Shown here: positions 25,929 to 35,211 of the stretch, one piece after another
Numbering within the stretch: the first letter of the stretch is position 1
Layout of the letters: each line of letters starts with the position of its first letter
Origin: Paenibacillus herberti
Lineage (GTDB): Bacteria > Bacillota > Bacilli > Paenibacillales > Paenibacillaceae
DNA: 64,000 nucleotides
Direction: 5' to 3'
Assembly: GCF_002233675.1 (NCBI RefSeq)
Contig: NZ_NMUQ01000002.1
Span: 823,262-887,261, forward strand
Notes under the pieces: generated by a model
What the model was told of the DNA's origin: nothing
Databases searched by the model: none
What the model saw: only the letters and a program-made list of their open reading frames with translations
Position numbers and translations under genes: made by a program

Positions 25929-26180
25929 ATGGACATAAAGCTCATTACCTCACCAGCCGCTAGTCTTAACACTTGGGATCAAATTGCCGTCATGAGCAAG
26001 CTCGGCGATCTCAGCGATACGCAGTACCGCACTCTGCTGGCGCTCAGCGCCATGCTGGAGCTGCTCGTTGACAAAGGTATCCTTACCCGTGAAGAACTGG
26101 AGCAGAAGTCTGCCCAGCTGGAGGCTGGTGACAGCGAGCCACTTAAAGCGATTTCCGCTTTATTTGATCCCATGGAGTAG
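25929..26180 (+). CDS. Small conserved hypothetical protein
   Basis: An 83-residue, acidic, helical protein (DIKLITSPAAS...LALSAMLELLVDKGILTREELEQK). It has no signal, membrane or cysteine motifs. The ATG follows AAGGGAGTACT, a good ribosome site. It lies on the opposite strand to its neighbours and its final 38 bases overlap walJ tail-to-tail. The coding frame shows no bias against this reading, so I consider it real. Function unknown. Confidence 0.6.
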   Translation: MDIKLITSPAASLNTWDQIAVMSKLGDLSDTQYRTLLALSAMLELLVDKGILTREELEQKSAQLEAGDSEPLKAISALFDPME

Positions 26181-26955
26181 GCTGATGCGGGTATGTATCC
26201 CTCAGCGGATGCTCATCCTTGCGGAAGAAATGGCCCCGATCCTCCATGACGCTGTTCACCGTAATTCGGGCGAGCTCCATCATGTTATGGTTGAGGCTCA
26301 AATGCGCGAGATACACCCGCCTCGTCCGCTCTGTCATCAGCTCACACAGCGCCTCTCCAGCCGCCTCATTGGACAGATGCCCGATGTCGCTCAAGATACG
26401 CCGCTTAATGTTCCACGGATACCGCCCCATGCGCAGCATCTCAGGATCATGATTGGATTCCAGCACGAGCACATCGGAGTCGATGATGCTGCGCCGCACC
26501 ATATCACTGACATAACCAAGATCCGTGGCAAGACTCAGCTTGTAGCCATCATCCATGAACGTATAGCCGACTGGCTCGGCGGCGTCATGGGAGATCGGGT
26601 ATGAGCGCACTCTCATGCTCCCAAAATCAGCCTCATCACCCGTCCGCATGATCACCCTGCGCTCAGCAGGAACATGCGAAGTATGCCGCTCCAGGGCTCC
26701 CCAAGTCGCCTCATTGGCGTACACGGGCAGCTCATATTTGCGTGCGAGCGCGTTGAGTCCCTTGATATGGTCAGAATGCTCATGCGTGATGAGCACCGCG
26801 TCGATGTCATGGCCGCTGACCCCTTGCTGGCTCATCAGCTCCTCTAGCTTCTTGAGGCTGTGACCGGCGTCTACCAGCACCATTTTGTCCCCGCTCTGCA
26901 CGAGGGTGGCGTTGCCAGTCGAACCGCTGGCCAACACGGTGAATCTGAATTCCAT
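26143..26955 (-). CDS. walJ: MBL-fold hydrolase WalJ/YycJ
   Basis: A 270-residue metallo-beta-lactamase-fold protein. The dinuclear metal motif is LITHEHSDHIKG, preceded by VLASGSTGNATLVQSG; later metal ligands appear as ISHDAAE, ATDLGY and LAHLSLNHN. In Firmicutes walJ belongs to the cell-wall-regulation operon and has been proposed to link to DNA end processing or wall synthesis coordination. I start at 26955 (GAAGGGAAGG upstream) rather than 26997. Here it is separated from walI by a strong hairpin, so it probably has its own promoter. Tail-to-tail overlap with the small gene at 25929. Confidence 0.9.
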   Translation of the reverse strand: MEFRFTVLASGSTGNATLVQSGDKMVLVDAGHSLKKLEELMSQQGVSGHDIDAVLITHEHSDHIKGLNALARKYELPVYANEATWGALERHTSHVPAERRVIMRTGDEADFGSMRVRSYPISHDAAEPVGYTFMDDGYKLSLATDLGYVSDMVRRSIIDSDVLVLESNHDPEMLRMGRYPWNIKRRILSDIGHLSNEAAGEALCELMTERTRRVYLAHLSLNHNMMELARITVNSVMEDRGHFFRKDEHPLRDTYPHQPTPWDQIKRKSL

Positions 26956-27156
26956 GGTTGCTGCCTTCCCTTCCATTCCGTTCCAAGAGCTTGCCATTTT
27001 ATATGATTATATCAATATAATAGTGAAATATCCGCGAGATAGCATAATCCCTGCAAGGGTCTATTGTACCATTGTCCGCCGGGTGGCTCTACACCTATAT
27101 GGAAAATAGTTCGAACCTTTTATGCTTCCTTCCAGAAAAAGAGAAAATAAGCGGAA

Positions 27157-27188
27157 AACAGCCTGCAGGGGTATCCCTGCAGGCTGTT
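27157..27188 (-). terminator. Hairpin terminator between walI and walJ
   Basis: Nearly perfect stem AGCCTGCAGG ... CCTGCAGGCT, read on the minus strand with a short T-run (TTTTCC). The loop is GATACC. It lies just after the walI stop and would split walRKHI from walJ. Confidence 0.75.
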
Positions 27189-27198
27189 CAAATGTCGG

Positions 27199-28044
27199 TT
27201 ATCGGCTTGCATCCGGAGAAGCAGCCGGAGGCTGCGGCTTATCGGTAAGCACTTCGCCGCTGTAAGCCTGGAGATAAATTACGCCGCCGTCTTCCAGCAA
27301 AATCCGCCACGATGGCGTCGAAACTTGGGTATCGGAATCGAATAATTGGACTTCCTTGTAGCCGAGCCTGATCTCCTTGATCGAGGCGCCTTCTGGCACG
27401 TATTTCTCAATAATCTCGGGTCTAATCGCCCGCGAGGCCGGCAATATCGGCTGTGGACGCTGCTGTTGATCCCCTGGCAGCAGCTTGATCTGGTCCTGAC
27501 GGTATCCAATAATCTGCTGGTTTCGGTAAAACAGCTCAATCCGCACATTGAACATCGGTCGCCCGTCCACCATCCGGTACAACACGAACTTGAGGTCATC
27601 GAAGCCCGGTGTATCCATTTCATACTGGTCCAGCTCCGCAATGACGCCTCCTAGCGCCTCCAGCAGCTCCTCCCGCTGGAATACGACGCGGCTATCAACC
27701 GGCGTTTGCAGTGGAATGACGCCCGCGTAGGGATCGCTGTCCGGCAGTCCAGACTCTCCAGCGTTCTGTTTCGAATCTGCAGCACCTTCCGACGCTACTC
27801 CAGACGCTTCGCGATCCACATAACGGTAAGTTAAGTCATGCAGCTCCGGCGTTTCCTTCGGGATGCTTCCAGAGAGCTCGATCCCCTTGGCCTTCATAGC
27901 TTCGAGCGTGTCCGGCGAAAGCTCAGCCGGATTGCTGCTTGGCTGCACACGCTCACGCACATCACTCCAAAGTTGATAGCCAAGTAGTAGATTAAGCAGC
28001 AGAAATGCCAGGATCAAGACACTTTTTGCCCTTCCCCAATCCAT
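27199..28044 (-). CDS. walI: WalI (YycI), regulator of WalK
   Basis: A 281-residue membrane-anchored protein: a short cytoplasmic start, one transmembrane helix (SVLILAFLLLNLLLGYQLW) and a large extracytoplasmic domain. In Bacillus, WalI and WalH bind the sensor WalK in the membrane and hold it in check. Motifs are poorly conserved, so the call rests on topology and position: it follows walH with 7 bases between, in the order walR-walK-walH-walI. An Ala/Ser/Asp-rich segment (ASEGAADSKQNAGESG) in the extracellular part is unusual. Confidence 0.92.
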   Translation of the reverse strand: MDWGRAKSVLILAFLLLNLLLGYQLWSDVRERVQPSSNPAELSPDTLEAMKAKGIELSGSIPKETPELHDLTYRYVDREASGVASEGAADSKQNAGESGLPDSDPYAGVIPLQTPVDSRVVFQREELLEALGGVIAELDQYEMDTPGFDDLKFVLYRMVDGRPMFNVRIELFYRNQQIIGYRQDQIKLLPGDQQQRPQPILPASRAIRPEIIEKYVPEGASIKEIRLGYKEVQLFDSDTQVSTPSWRILLEDGGVIYLQAYSGEVLTDKPQPPAASPDASR

Positions 28045-28051
28045 CTGCCCC

Positions 28052-29608
28052 TCACCTCCTTCCGCTATCGCGAAGATTATTCAGTCCGGAGCTGTCCGGA
28101 CCGGGCGAGCTAGTGGCATGGTCAGAGGCTCTGGGATCCGGCGTCGCTCTTGGGGATAGATCATTACTGGAGTTAGGGATGTAACCTTCGCCTGTCCCCG
28201 CACTAAGGTTCGAACGAGTTATGCCTGCACCATCAAAACCCTCCGCAAGCGGCCCGACAAGCGTCTCCTCCGTACCATCCTCCAGATGCACCGCCCAGAC
28301 GGGCACGAAGCGCAGCTGCCCAGCTTCGGCAGGGTACGCCTTGACCGCCGGGTAGAGCGCCTTGATCTCGGCGCGTCGCTCGTATCTCGCCAGCACTGCC
28401 TCAAGCTGCTGCCCGCCGGGCAGCGAGCGCGCTGACTTTTGAGTCGGTGACGATGCAAGCGTAATAAGCGAACGCTCGTAATTGGTCACGAGCCCCTGCT
28501 GCACCGATAGTCGGATGAAGCCGAAGCGGAAGTCTGGCGATGGCACGACGGGCAACAAGCGATTTTCGCCAAAGCGGAAATACTGCCGGAAAAGCAACGT
28601 ATGCTGCTCGTCTACACTACCTGTCCCGGACGGTTGACCCGAGTTCGGGACAGTGCCTGCCTTGCTCCCGCTCAGCCCGACTAACTGATGCAGGCCGTCC
28701 CAGCCTCCATGCTGGTTGACGAATTGCATGGCGCTGCTCATGCTTCCAGCAGGATTACTGCCGGAGGGACCTGTACCGCTGAGGGGGGCCGCAGGATCGG
28801 TGTAGTTGATCCACTGGCTGTTTTGCTCCACCTGCAGCGCACGTTTTCCATCCGTGTACACCTGCGATCCGTCCCGATCCTTGATCATTCGCGTTGTACC
28901 GGGATCAACGAACAGATTGCGCTGCATCAGCTCGGCCGAATACGACTGGTAGCCAATGCGCGCTTGCGCCGCCTCTACCGGCTGTTGCGGCACGTACACT
29001 CCAAAGGCATCCGGTTGGTACGGTGTCCAGAACTCGCCCAGGCCGACGTCATCCTCCACATCGCGGACGGTCAGATCCGCTTGAGTCGCTTCATAGACTG
29101 CATTTCCATCCCGGCTGAAAAAGAACGTCCGGACCTCTTCGCTGCTGCTCCGGAAAATCCAAATTCGGTCAATCGTATCGCTGAGGAAAGTATTGTCGCT
29201 GCTTTCCAGTTGCAGCATGCGGGATAACAGCGACACCGGCAAGCCGGATCCTAGTCGCAGCTCAAGCCCCAGGTTGCGCTCGCGGATTTCGCTCCAGCGG
29301 ACGACCGATTCCGTCGTCCGCTGGAAACCGCGGAACTCGCGTCCTTTGAGCTTGCTCATAATGAGGTTGTAAAACGGCAGATCGCCGGGATTCAGCACCG
29401 TATGGTTTCCGTTGCCAAAATGCAAAATGAGCTGCTCGGGGAACAAGACGTCCTCGGTTTTGCTTACTGGGCCCATCTGCTCGGTGTTGACATAATTCTG
29501 CGCCGTGCGAATCGCCGCGCCCGGGGTACTGTAAGCAAGCATATAACTCTGAACAAGGCTGAGAGCGACGAGTGAGGCAAGAGCAATCGTTTTCAGTCTT
29601 TCCTTCAT
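28052..29608 (-). CDS. walH: WalH (YycH), regulator of WalK
   Basis: A 518-residue protein with an N-terminal transmembrane helix (TIALASLVALSLVQSYMLAY) and a large extracellular part built of several related subdomains, as in the YycH family. Partner of WalI and modulator of the WalK sensor. It overlaps walK by four bases and precedes walI by seven, indicating translational coupling. It is somewhat longer than the Bacillus subtilis protein and has Gly/Ser/Pro-rich insertions (about 280-330) and a Ser/Pro-rich C-terminal tail (NSSNDLSPRATPDP). Confidence 0.93.
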   Translation of the reverse strand: MKERLKTIALASLVALSLVQSYMLAYSTPGAAIRTAQNYVNTEQMGPVSKTEDVLFPEQLILHFGNGNHTVLNPGDLPFYNLIMSKLKGREFRGFQRTTESVVRWSEIRERNLGLELRLGSGLPVSLLSRMLQLESSDNTFLSDTIDRIWIFRSSSEEVRTFFFSRDGNAVYEATQADLTVRDVEDDVGLGEFWTPYQPDAFGVYVPQQPVEAAQARIGYQSYSAELMQRNLFVDPGTTRMIKDRDGSQVYTDGKRALQVEQNSQWINYTDPAAPLSGTGPSGSNPAGSMSSAMQFVNQHGGWDGLHQLVGLSGSKAGTVPNSGQPSGTGSVDEQHTLLFRQYFRFGENRLLPVVPSPDFRFGFIRLSVQQGLVTNYERSLITLASSPTQKSARSLPGGQQLEAVLARYERRAEIKALYPAVKAYPAEAGQLRFVPVWAVHLEDGTEETLVGPLAEGFDGAGITRSNLSAGTGEGYIPNSSNDLSPRATPDPRASDHATSSPGPDSSGLNNLRDSGRR

Positions 29609-31437
29609 GACTGCTCCCCCTTCTCCTGCAGTTGAGGCAAAATGAAGGTCACCGTCGTACCGACATCCGGCTCAGACTCCAGCGTGATCGTGCCGCCATG
29701 CGCCTTGATCATTTCCCGGGCAATCGAAAGGCCAAGCCCCGTGCCACCCATTTCCCGCGAACGGGCCTTGTCCACTCGGTAGAACCGATCAAAAATTCGG
29801 CTCAGATCCCGTTTCGGAATACCGATGCCGGAGTCTTTGACGCTGACCGCCAGCGCATCGTTGTCCTGCAGCCGGGCGGACAGCTCAATTCGGCCTCCTT
29901 CAAGTGTGTACTTGATGGCATTGGATACCAAATTGTCGAGCACCTGATCGATCTGGTCGCGGTCCAGTATCGCTTTGCCCACACGCTTGTCGACCCCCAC
30001 GACGGCGCGGATCGCCTTCTTGCGCATCTGCACGGAGAATCGATCCGCAACCTCCTCAAGCATCTCCTCAACATCCGTATCGCGGCGGCGCAGCGTTGAT
30101 TGCTGCGAATCAAGCCGCGACAGATGGAGCAGATCGGTGACGAGCCGGATCATGCGCTCCGTCTCGTTGCGGATGACGCCGACGAATCTGCCGGCAAGCT
30201 CCGGCTCGCCAAGCGCGCCGTCGTCGAGCGCCTCGGCATAGCTGCGGATCGTCGTCAGCGGCGTGCGCAGCTCATGAGATACATTCGCTACAAATTCTCG
30301 CCGCGACTGATCCAGCTTCTCCTGCTCCGTAATGTCCTGGAGCAACGCGATCGTGCCCGTAATGCCGTGTCCTCGGCGGTGAATTGGGCTGAGCGTGACA
30401 CGCAGCACCCAGCGCTCCTCGCGATCCGGCGATTCCTTCACGAGCACCGCAGCCAAGCCACGTGAGCCCCGCAGCGCTTCGAGCCGTTCCTGCGGTAGCT
30501 CCAAAACATCCGTAAGCGGACAGCCTTCACACTCTTCCACGCCTAGCAGCTCTAGCGCACGGCGATTGGACACCATAACAGTGCCATGCTCATCAGCGGC
30601 CATGACTCCGTCGCTCATGTTGGAGAGTACCGACTGCAGCTTATCGTTCTCTTCCTCATTGACCGACAACGCCTCGCGTAGTCGCTGGGTCATCTCATTG
30701 AACGCCTCGCTGAGTCGGCCTATCTCATCATCGGCGAGCACGGGTACATGCTGATCAAAGCGGCCCTCAGCGACCGCTTCCGCCTGGCGGGTAAGTCCTT
30801 TGATGGGACTCGTAATCGTATGTGCCAGAATAATACCGAGCACACCGGTCAGACCGAGTGCAATTAGCGTGCCGGAGACAAAAATCTGATTGACCCGGTC
30901 GACCGTCGCGTTGATCTCAGTCATTTGAGCAACGATATAAACCGCTCCAATAACCCGGTTATCCGGTGATTTGATCGGCTGGGTGATAATCTTTTTGCGC
31001 ACATTGTCGTCGTCGAGAATGTCCTGCTCATTGTCCGGGATACCCTGTAGCGCCTGGCTAACCATCAGCGAGGTGTTCTTCTTCCCGATTAAAGCGCTAT
31101 AGGCATCCGATGTTGCCAATACGCGCCCACTCGTATCCAGCACTTGCAGTTCAGCACCAGTTCGGCTGAACAGGCTGTTGACGTAATCGGACAGAGAGAT
31201 GGCGTCGCCTTCTGCACCGCTACCGGAAGCGAGCGTGCCTTCGGTCAGCTTGTCCGCCGCGAGCACAGCCAGAGCGCGCGCCTGATCGTTGAGACTGTTC
31301 GTGAACGAGTCGGTAAGCGAGCTTTTGACCGTACTGACAAAATAGACCGCAATCAGCTGAATGGAGATCAGAACCAGCAGCATGTAAATCGCAATCAGCT
31401 TGACCTGGATCGTGCTGAACCAGCGCCTGCCCTTCAT
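29605..31437 (-). CDS. walK: Cell-wall sensor histidine kinase WalK
   Basis: A 610-residue sensor of the essential WalKR system. Order: transmembrane segment 1 (about 12-32), extracellular PAS-like domain, segment 2 (about 185-205), HAMP, a cytoplasmic PAS domain (about 270-370), the phosphoacceptor FVANVSHELRTPLTT, and the ATPase domain with NAIKYT, DSGIGIP and GTGLGLS. It phosphorylates WalR, which controls autolysins and peptidoglycan turnover. It overlaps the walR stop region and walH start by a few bases. Length is typical. Cys pair VEECEGCP in the PAS may bind metal, as reported for related WalK proteins. Confidence 0.97.
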   Translation of the reverse strand: MKGRRWFSTIQVKLIAIYMLLVLISIQLIAVYFVSTVKSSLTDSFTNSLNDQARALAVLAADKLTEGTLASGSGAEGDAISLSDYVNSLFSRTGAELQVLDTSGRVLATSDAYSALIGKKNTSLMVSQALQGIPDNEQDILDDDNVRKKIITQPIKSPDNRVIGAVYIVAQMTEINATVDRVNQIFVSGTLIALGLTGVLGIILAHTITSPIKGLTRQAEAVAEGRFDQHVPVLADDEIGRLSEAFNEMTQRLREALSVNEEENDKLQSVLSNMSDGVMAADEHGTVMVSNRRALELLGVEECEGCPLTDVLELPQERLEALRGSRGLAAVLVKESPDREERWVLRVTLSPIHRRGHGITGTIALLQDITEQEKLDQSRREFVANVSHELRTPLTTIRSYAEALDDGALGEPELAGRFVGVIRNETERMIRLVTDLLHLSRLDSQQSTLRRRDTDVEEMLEEVADRFSVQMRKKAIRAVVGVDKRVGKAILDRDQIDQVLDNLVSNAIKYTLEGGRIELSARLQDNDALAVSVKDSGIGIPKRDLSRIFDRFYRVDKARSREMGGTGLGLSIAREMIKAHGGTITLESEPDVGTTVTFILPQLQEKGEQS

Positions 31438-32177
31438 TAGCCGCCAATGCCTCCCAGCTTCGGATTGCGCATGAGATAACCAAGGCCGCGCCGCGTCAGG
31501 ATGTACTCCGGACGACTTGGATCATCCTCAATCTTCTCCCGCAGCCTGCGGATCGTCACATCTACCGTGCGCACATCGCCGAAGTATTCAAAGCCCCATA
31601 CCGCCTGCAGCAAATGCTCGCGGGTCATCACTTTGCCATTGTGGCGCGCCAAATAGTAAACCAGCTCATACTCCCGATGCGTCAAATCGAGCGGCTGATC
31701 GTCTTTATATACAACATACATATCCGTATCGATAAAAAGATTGAACAGCCCCAAACCCTGCTTCTCCGGCTCCGCATTCGGCCCAGCCTCTGCCGCCATC
31801 GCCTCCCGGGTCTTTTGGGTGCGCCGCAAATGAGCCTTCACGCGCGCAAGTAGCTCCCGCGTACCGAATGGCTTGGTGACATAGTCATCTGCGCCCAGCT
31901 CTAGGCCAAGCACCTTGTCTATTTCCGTGTCTTTGGCCGTCAGCATGATGATCGGTGTCTGCAAGCGGGTCCGTACCTCACGGCATACATCCATGCCGTC
32001 CTTCACCGGTAACATTAAATCCAGCAAAATCAGGTCGGGCAGCTCTTCGAAAGCGACGCGCACCGCTTCCCCGCCGTCGAAGGCACAAATGACCTCGTAG
32101 CCTTCCTTTTCCAGGTTGAATTTCAGGATATCTGCAATCGGCCGCTCATCGTCGACCACGAGAATTTTTCCCTGCAT
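31437..32177 (-). CDS. walR: Response regulator WalR
   Basis: A 246-residue OmpR-class regulator. Receiver domain: phospho-acceptor Asp in [16 protein letters not shown], Thr and Lys in IMLTAKD and DYVTKPF. The C-terminal winged helix is typical ([27 protein letters not shown]...[15 protein letters not shown]). It activates or represses cell-wall hydrolase genes. It is the first gene of the operon walR-walK-walH-walI; transcription starts in the gap to 32490. Between receiver and DNA-binding domain the linker ([13 protein letters not shown]) is longer than in Bacillus subtilis. Confidence 0.98.
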   Translation of the reverse strand: MQGKILVVDDERPIADILKFNLEKEGYEVICAFDGGEAVRVAFEELPDLILLDLMLPVKDGMDVCREVRTRLQTPIIMLTAKDTEIDKVLGLELGADDYVTKPFGTRELLARVKAHLRRTQKTREAMAAEAGPNAEPEKQGLGLFNLFIDTDMYVVYKDDQPLDLTHREYELVYYLARHNGKVMTREHLLQAVWGFEYFGDVRTVDVTIRRLREKIEDDPSRPEYILTRRGLGYLMRNPKLGGIGG

Positions 32178-32302
32178 CGTTGCTGTCCGCTCCCTTCAAT
32201 ACCGTTGCTCCCCTTAGGGGAAGCTTCTAGGCCAATCTATACTTCCATGTTACCACAATGGCTACTTCGTTCGCGCCTGCCGGTCCCACAAGCTTGCTAC
32301 CC

Positions 32303-32332
32303 AGCTACAAGAAGCTACAAGAAGCTACAAGA
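32303..32332 (+). repeat. Three tandem 10-bp repeats AGCTACAAGA
   Basis: AGCTACAAGA occurs three times head to tail in the walR upstream region. A period of one helical turn could present a protein on one DNA face, but simple slippage is enough to explain it. Confidence 0.8.
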
Positions 32333-32413
32333 TACCGCCGCACTTTCCGTTGCCATACATGTTCAAATGAGCTCGAGAAACCCGAGGACTATGCAGCGGA
32401 AATTCCAGCAGCA

Positions 32414-32450
32414 CAAAAAAATCCGGACAGTCCCTAGGGACCGTCCGGAT
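32414..32450 (-). terminator. Rho-independent terminator of the M23 protease gene
   Basis: Perfect-looking stem ATCCGGACgGTCCC TA GGGACtGTCCGGAT with seven T on the minus strand, 40 bases after the M23 gene stop. It isolates that gene from walR. Confidence 0.9.
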
Positions 32451-32490
32451 TCATATAGATTCAAGCAAGCGCTAATGGATTAAATATATA

Positions 32491-33996
32491 TTACAAGTAC
32501 CGAAGCGGATTTTGCAGCTTGCCGTTTTTATAGATTTCAAAATGAAGATGGATACCGGTAGAGTTACCCGTATTGCCCATAACCCCCATACGTTGTCCAC
32601 GATCGACGGTTTGGCCGGTTTTCACCGAGAGGCTGTCGAGATGAGCATAAAGCGTTTTGTAGCCATTGTTATGGTCGATGATAATGGCGTTTCCATATCC
32701 GTTTTTCTTGCCGGCGAACTCGACTACACCGTCGTCTGCTGCTTTGATCGCGCTGCCTCCGACAAGATCAAGACCTTTGTGCAGACGGCCCCAACGACTG
32801 CCGTACGTACTCGTAATGCGATATCCAGATACCGGCATGGCGAATGTGCCGCTGCCCTCGCGAGAACCGATTTCCGTGGAACTGCTCTCACTGCTGACCA
32901 CTTTCGTACCACGTACGATTATTTTGGGTACTGACTTCGTAATGACTTCGATGCTGACGAGATCTTCACTCATCTTATAGCCGTTCTGCTTGACGACCGA
33001 GTAGGTGAGTCGCTTCGAGCCCGGCTTGCCCTCCTGGATGACCTTGAACTGCCCGGCATTCAGCGTTGCCTTCTTCTGAGTGATAACCTGCGGCTCGCTC
33101 GTGATCATTTCCGTTTGGCTCTCCGTCGTAATAACATTGACGACCGGTTTATTCACCGTCAGATCCAGTACATCTCCGGCCTTGATCAGATCATTTTCGA
33201 TAGAGGGATTATTCTTATAAATAATTTCCCGCGAAATGTCGAACTTACTCGCAATACAGCCAACACAGTCTCCCGGCTGGACGGTGTATTTCGTATTTTT
33301 TTCCGTACCGCCGCTCACTAGTCGCAGCAGTTGGTTCTGTCCGAGCACCTGCGAAGGATCGAGCTGGGTCTCATTGATGCTGATCTCCTCTGCGAACTTT
33401 ACACCACTGATTCGGTCAGCCGGTGCTTCATTCTTGGAGGCCGTGGACAGCAATTGGACTTTTGACAAAGCGCTCTTCATTCGGGAAGGCGGGGCATATT
33501 TGTTCTGAAGCTGCTTTAGAACCGCCTGAGCCGTTTCCTCATTTTTGACAACGCCGATTACCTTGCCCGCGATCTTGACCTCCGTACCTGACGCCTTCAT
33601 CTGGAAGGAAGACTCTAGCTTGGTCAAAGCCGCCTCAGGCTGTGCTTCGCCCTTGTACTCGGTGACCTTTTCATACGTAATGTCGCCTGTAAGGAGAGTC
33701 ATGCTGAGATTGGGATAGGTCGACTCCATCTCGGCGGTTTTGTTCTTGACGAGCTCCTCCACGACAGCGGGATCTGGAACGGTGCCGACGGCTTGTCCGT
33801 CCACTAAAACCTTATAGTAATCATTTGTGTTGCTCTTGATATATTGATTGGCTCCAACATATCCGGCACCCAACAGAATAGCTGCGATGACTGCGGCAAT
33901 CCAGAGCGTCTTAATCCAGCGCTTGCGCGATGGCGACTCCGTTGCCTGAGAGTAAGATGCTGTTGAGGAGTGCTGTTTCGGCTTGAAAGCATTCAT
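32491..33996 (-). CDS. Membrane-anchored LysM/G5/M23 endopeptidase
   Basis: A 501-residue cell-wall protein. A cytoplasmic tail, transmembrane helix (IKTLWIAAVIAAILLGAGYVG), an unclassified N-terminal domain, a LysM-like segment (KYTVQPGDCVGCIASKFDISREIIYKNNP, about 225-270), a G5 domain and a C-terminal zinc M23 peptidase with HKGLDLVGG and HLHFEIY. It should cleave peptide cross-links in peptidoglycan. The LysM segment contains CVGC, unusual for LysM. The gene has its own terminator and a long structured leader (34060-34150), and it is not co-transcribed with its neighbours. A sporulation or growth role cannot be decided from sequence. Confidence 0.9.
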   Translation of the reverse strand: MNAFKPKQHSSTASYSQATESPSRKRWIKTLWIAAVIAAILLGAGYVGANQYIKSNTNDYYKVLVDGQAVGTVPDPAVVEELVKNKTAEMESTYPNLSMTLLTGDITYEKVTEYKGEAQPEAALTKLESSFQMKASGTEVKIAGKVIGVVKNEETAQAVLKQLQNKYAPPSRMKSALSKVQLLSTASKNEAPADRISGVKFAEEISINETQLDPSQVLGQNQLLRLVSGGTEKNTKYTVQPGDCVGCIASKFDISREIIYKNNPSIENDLIKAGDVLDLTVNKPVVNVITTESQTEMITSEPQVITQKKATLNAGQFKVIQEGKPGSKRLTYSVVKQNGYKMSEDLVSIEVITKSVPKIIVRGTKVVSSESSSTEIGSREGSGTFAMPVSGYRITSTYGSRWGRLHKGLDLVGGSAIKAADDGVVEFAGKKNGYGNAIIIDHNNGYKTLYAHLDSLSVKTGQTVDRGQRMGVMGNTGNSTGIHLHFEIYKNGKLQNPLRYL

Positions 33997-34059
33997 TAAA
34001 GGTGATCTCCTTCTGTTTTATGCTCTTCGCTTGCGCATGCGTCATTCCCCTTGCAATGT

Positions 34060-34150
34060 CGCCGCAACATCATCTCTTAAAACCTAGCGCTAAGGCTTTA
34101 AGAGTCTTGCGGCAAAAAACGACGAATCCTCCCTATCGAAGAATTCGTTT
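34060..34150 (-). promoter_or_regulatory. Structured 5' leader with attenuator-like hairpin
   Basis: On the minus strand, before the M23 gene, ACGAAT...ATTCGT plus TTTTTT (34146-34113) resembles a terminator inside the leader. Immediately after it comes a long imperfect stem: GCCGCAA with TTGCGGC enclosing CTCTTAAA...TTTAAGAG. About 140 nt of transcript would precede the start. It may be a cis-acting regulatory RNA. I could not assign it to a known riboswitch class. Confidence 0.5.
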
Positions 34151-34306
34151 CTAACTTTACCATAGCTCGATTTACCCGTTCAACCGCTTCTCTCCTCCTA
34201 GCGGATTAAACTTTTTTCAGAATTAAGTGACTTCACCTGACAAATATCCACAAATTTGAATTGTATGGAATATATACAAACACTCTGCGAGTTTGATTGA
34301 TCCGCA

Positions 34307-34342
34307 TAAAAAAGCCGTTCCCTGCAGCAGGGAGCGGCTTTA
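34307..34342 (-). terminator. Rho-independent terminator
   Basis: Minus-strand AAAGCCGcTCCCTG ctg CAGGGAaCGGCTTT followed by a T-run, closing the transcription unit of the gene at 34489. The stretch 34343-34488 shows no gene. Confidence 0.85.
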
Positions 34343-34488
34343 ACTAGGTATGGGTATCCGTTGAATCTCTGGCGAATTCATACGTAGGATCTTGGATTAT
34401 AGGTTCGATTGGGATAAATCCAAAGATTAGTATTACTTAATATTCTCTAGTAATACTTTTAAGTCTGAACTCGCTTTCCCTTGCCTGA

Positions 34489-35211
34489 CTACATATTCTG
34501 AGGCTTACCTGGAAGAGATGTTCCCGGTTCTGAATCTGGCGCTGGAGTTGGCTCATACAAGGGAGAGTCTCCTGTTGAAGGAGCTCCGCCTGGGCTTGCT
34601 GCGGGAGTGTCTTCTGTGTCCTTACCAGGTGAAAAATAGGGGGCTGTCCCGCCCTCGGAAGATGGATTGTCCAGTCTGCTATCTGCGCCGGTATCAATTC
34701 CATTTCCGCCAGGCGCGTTAGTACCGGGCTCTGTAGAGTCCTCTCCCGCCTCTGGACTAGGCGTTCCACTATATTGGCCGTTGGTCTTGCCATCCATTCC
34801 ACTTGCCCCTGCATCCGTATCTATGCCGCCGGCAGATGACCCTCCATCGCCACCATCATCGCCGTTCGCTTGAATGTCCGTCTGGCCATCCGTAGGGTTA
34901 TCCTCCCCAGGGCTGCCGCTTGGATCAGCCGATGGCAGCGCGCTTGAGCCCTCGCTATCGCTCGCTCCCGGGGTTTCGATTGGCGCAGTAGCGGGAAGGG
35001 CGCTCTCAGGAGCTTGCTCCGCCCCCCATAAACGCCCCCACACGCCGTTCATCGTCAGCGGCTGCACTTGCAGCGGGATGTGGAACTGCTTCAGCAACAC
35101 CTCTACATAACTGGTGACGATATATCCTGTCGTCCATATGGATAGAAAGCTGACCAGCAGCGCAGCTGCGGCCATTTTCCCGAACCATGCGGCGGTTTTC
35201 TTGTAATTCAC
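34489..35211 (-). CDS. Membrane protein with low-complexity exported tail
   Basis: A 240-residue protein. GTG at 35211 follows GGGAGG and begins VNYKKTAAWFGK; the longer frame to 35277 is less likely. One N-terminal membrane helix (MAAAALLVSFLSIWTTGYIVTSYV) is followed by about 170 residues rich in Gly, Ser, Pro, Asp, Thr and Glu (ADPSGSPGEDNPTDGQ and similar), probably a disordered spacer outside the cell. No enzymatic or binding domain is visible. Its genomic place between purA and the M23 gene suggests an envelope role; that is inference only. Confidence 0.7.
   Translation of the reverse strand: MNYKKTAAWFGKMAAAALLVSFLSIWTTGYIVTSYVEVLLKQFHIPLQVQPLTMNGVWGRLWGAEQAPESALPATAPIETPGASDSEGSSALPSADPSGSPGEDNPTDGQTDIQANGDDGGDGGSSAGGIDTDAGASGMDGKTNGQYSGTPSPEAGEDSTEPGTNAPGGNGIDTGADSRLDNPSSEGGTAPYFSPGKDTEDTPAASPGGAPSTGDSPLYEPTPAPDSEPGTSLPGKPQNM

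Noticed and set aside
34100-34260. Cyclic-di-AMP (ydaO-type) riboswitch before the M23 gene
   Set aside because: Some words (CTTAATTCTG, GATAGGG) are suggestive, but the conserved 3' part and closing P1 stem could not be found; kept as an unassigned structured leader.
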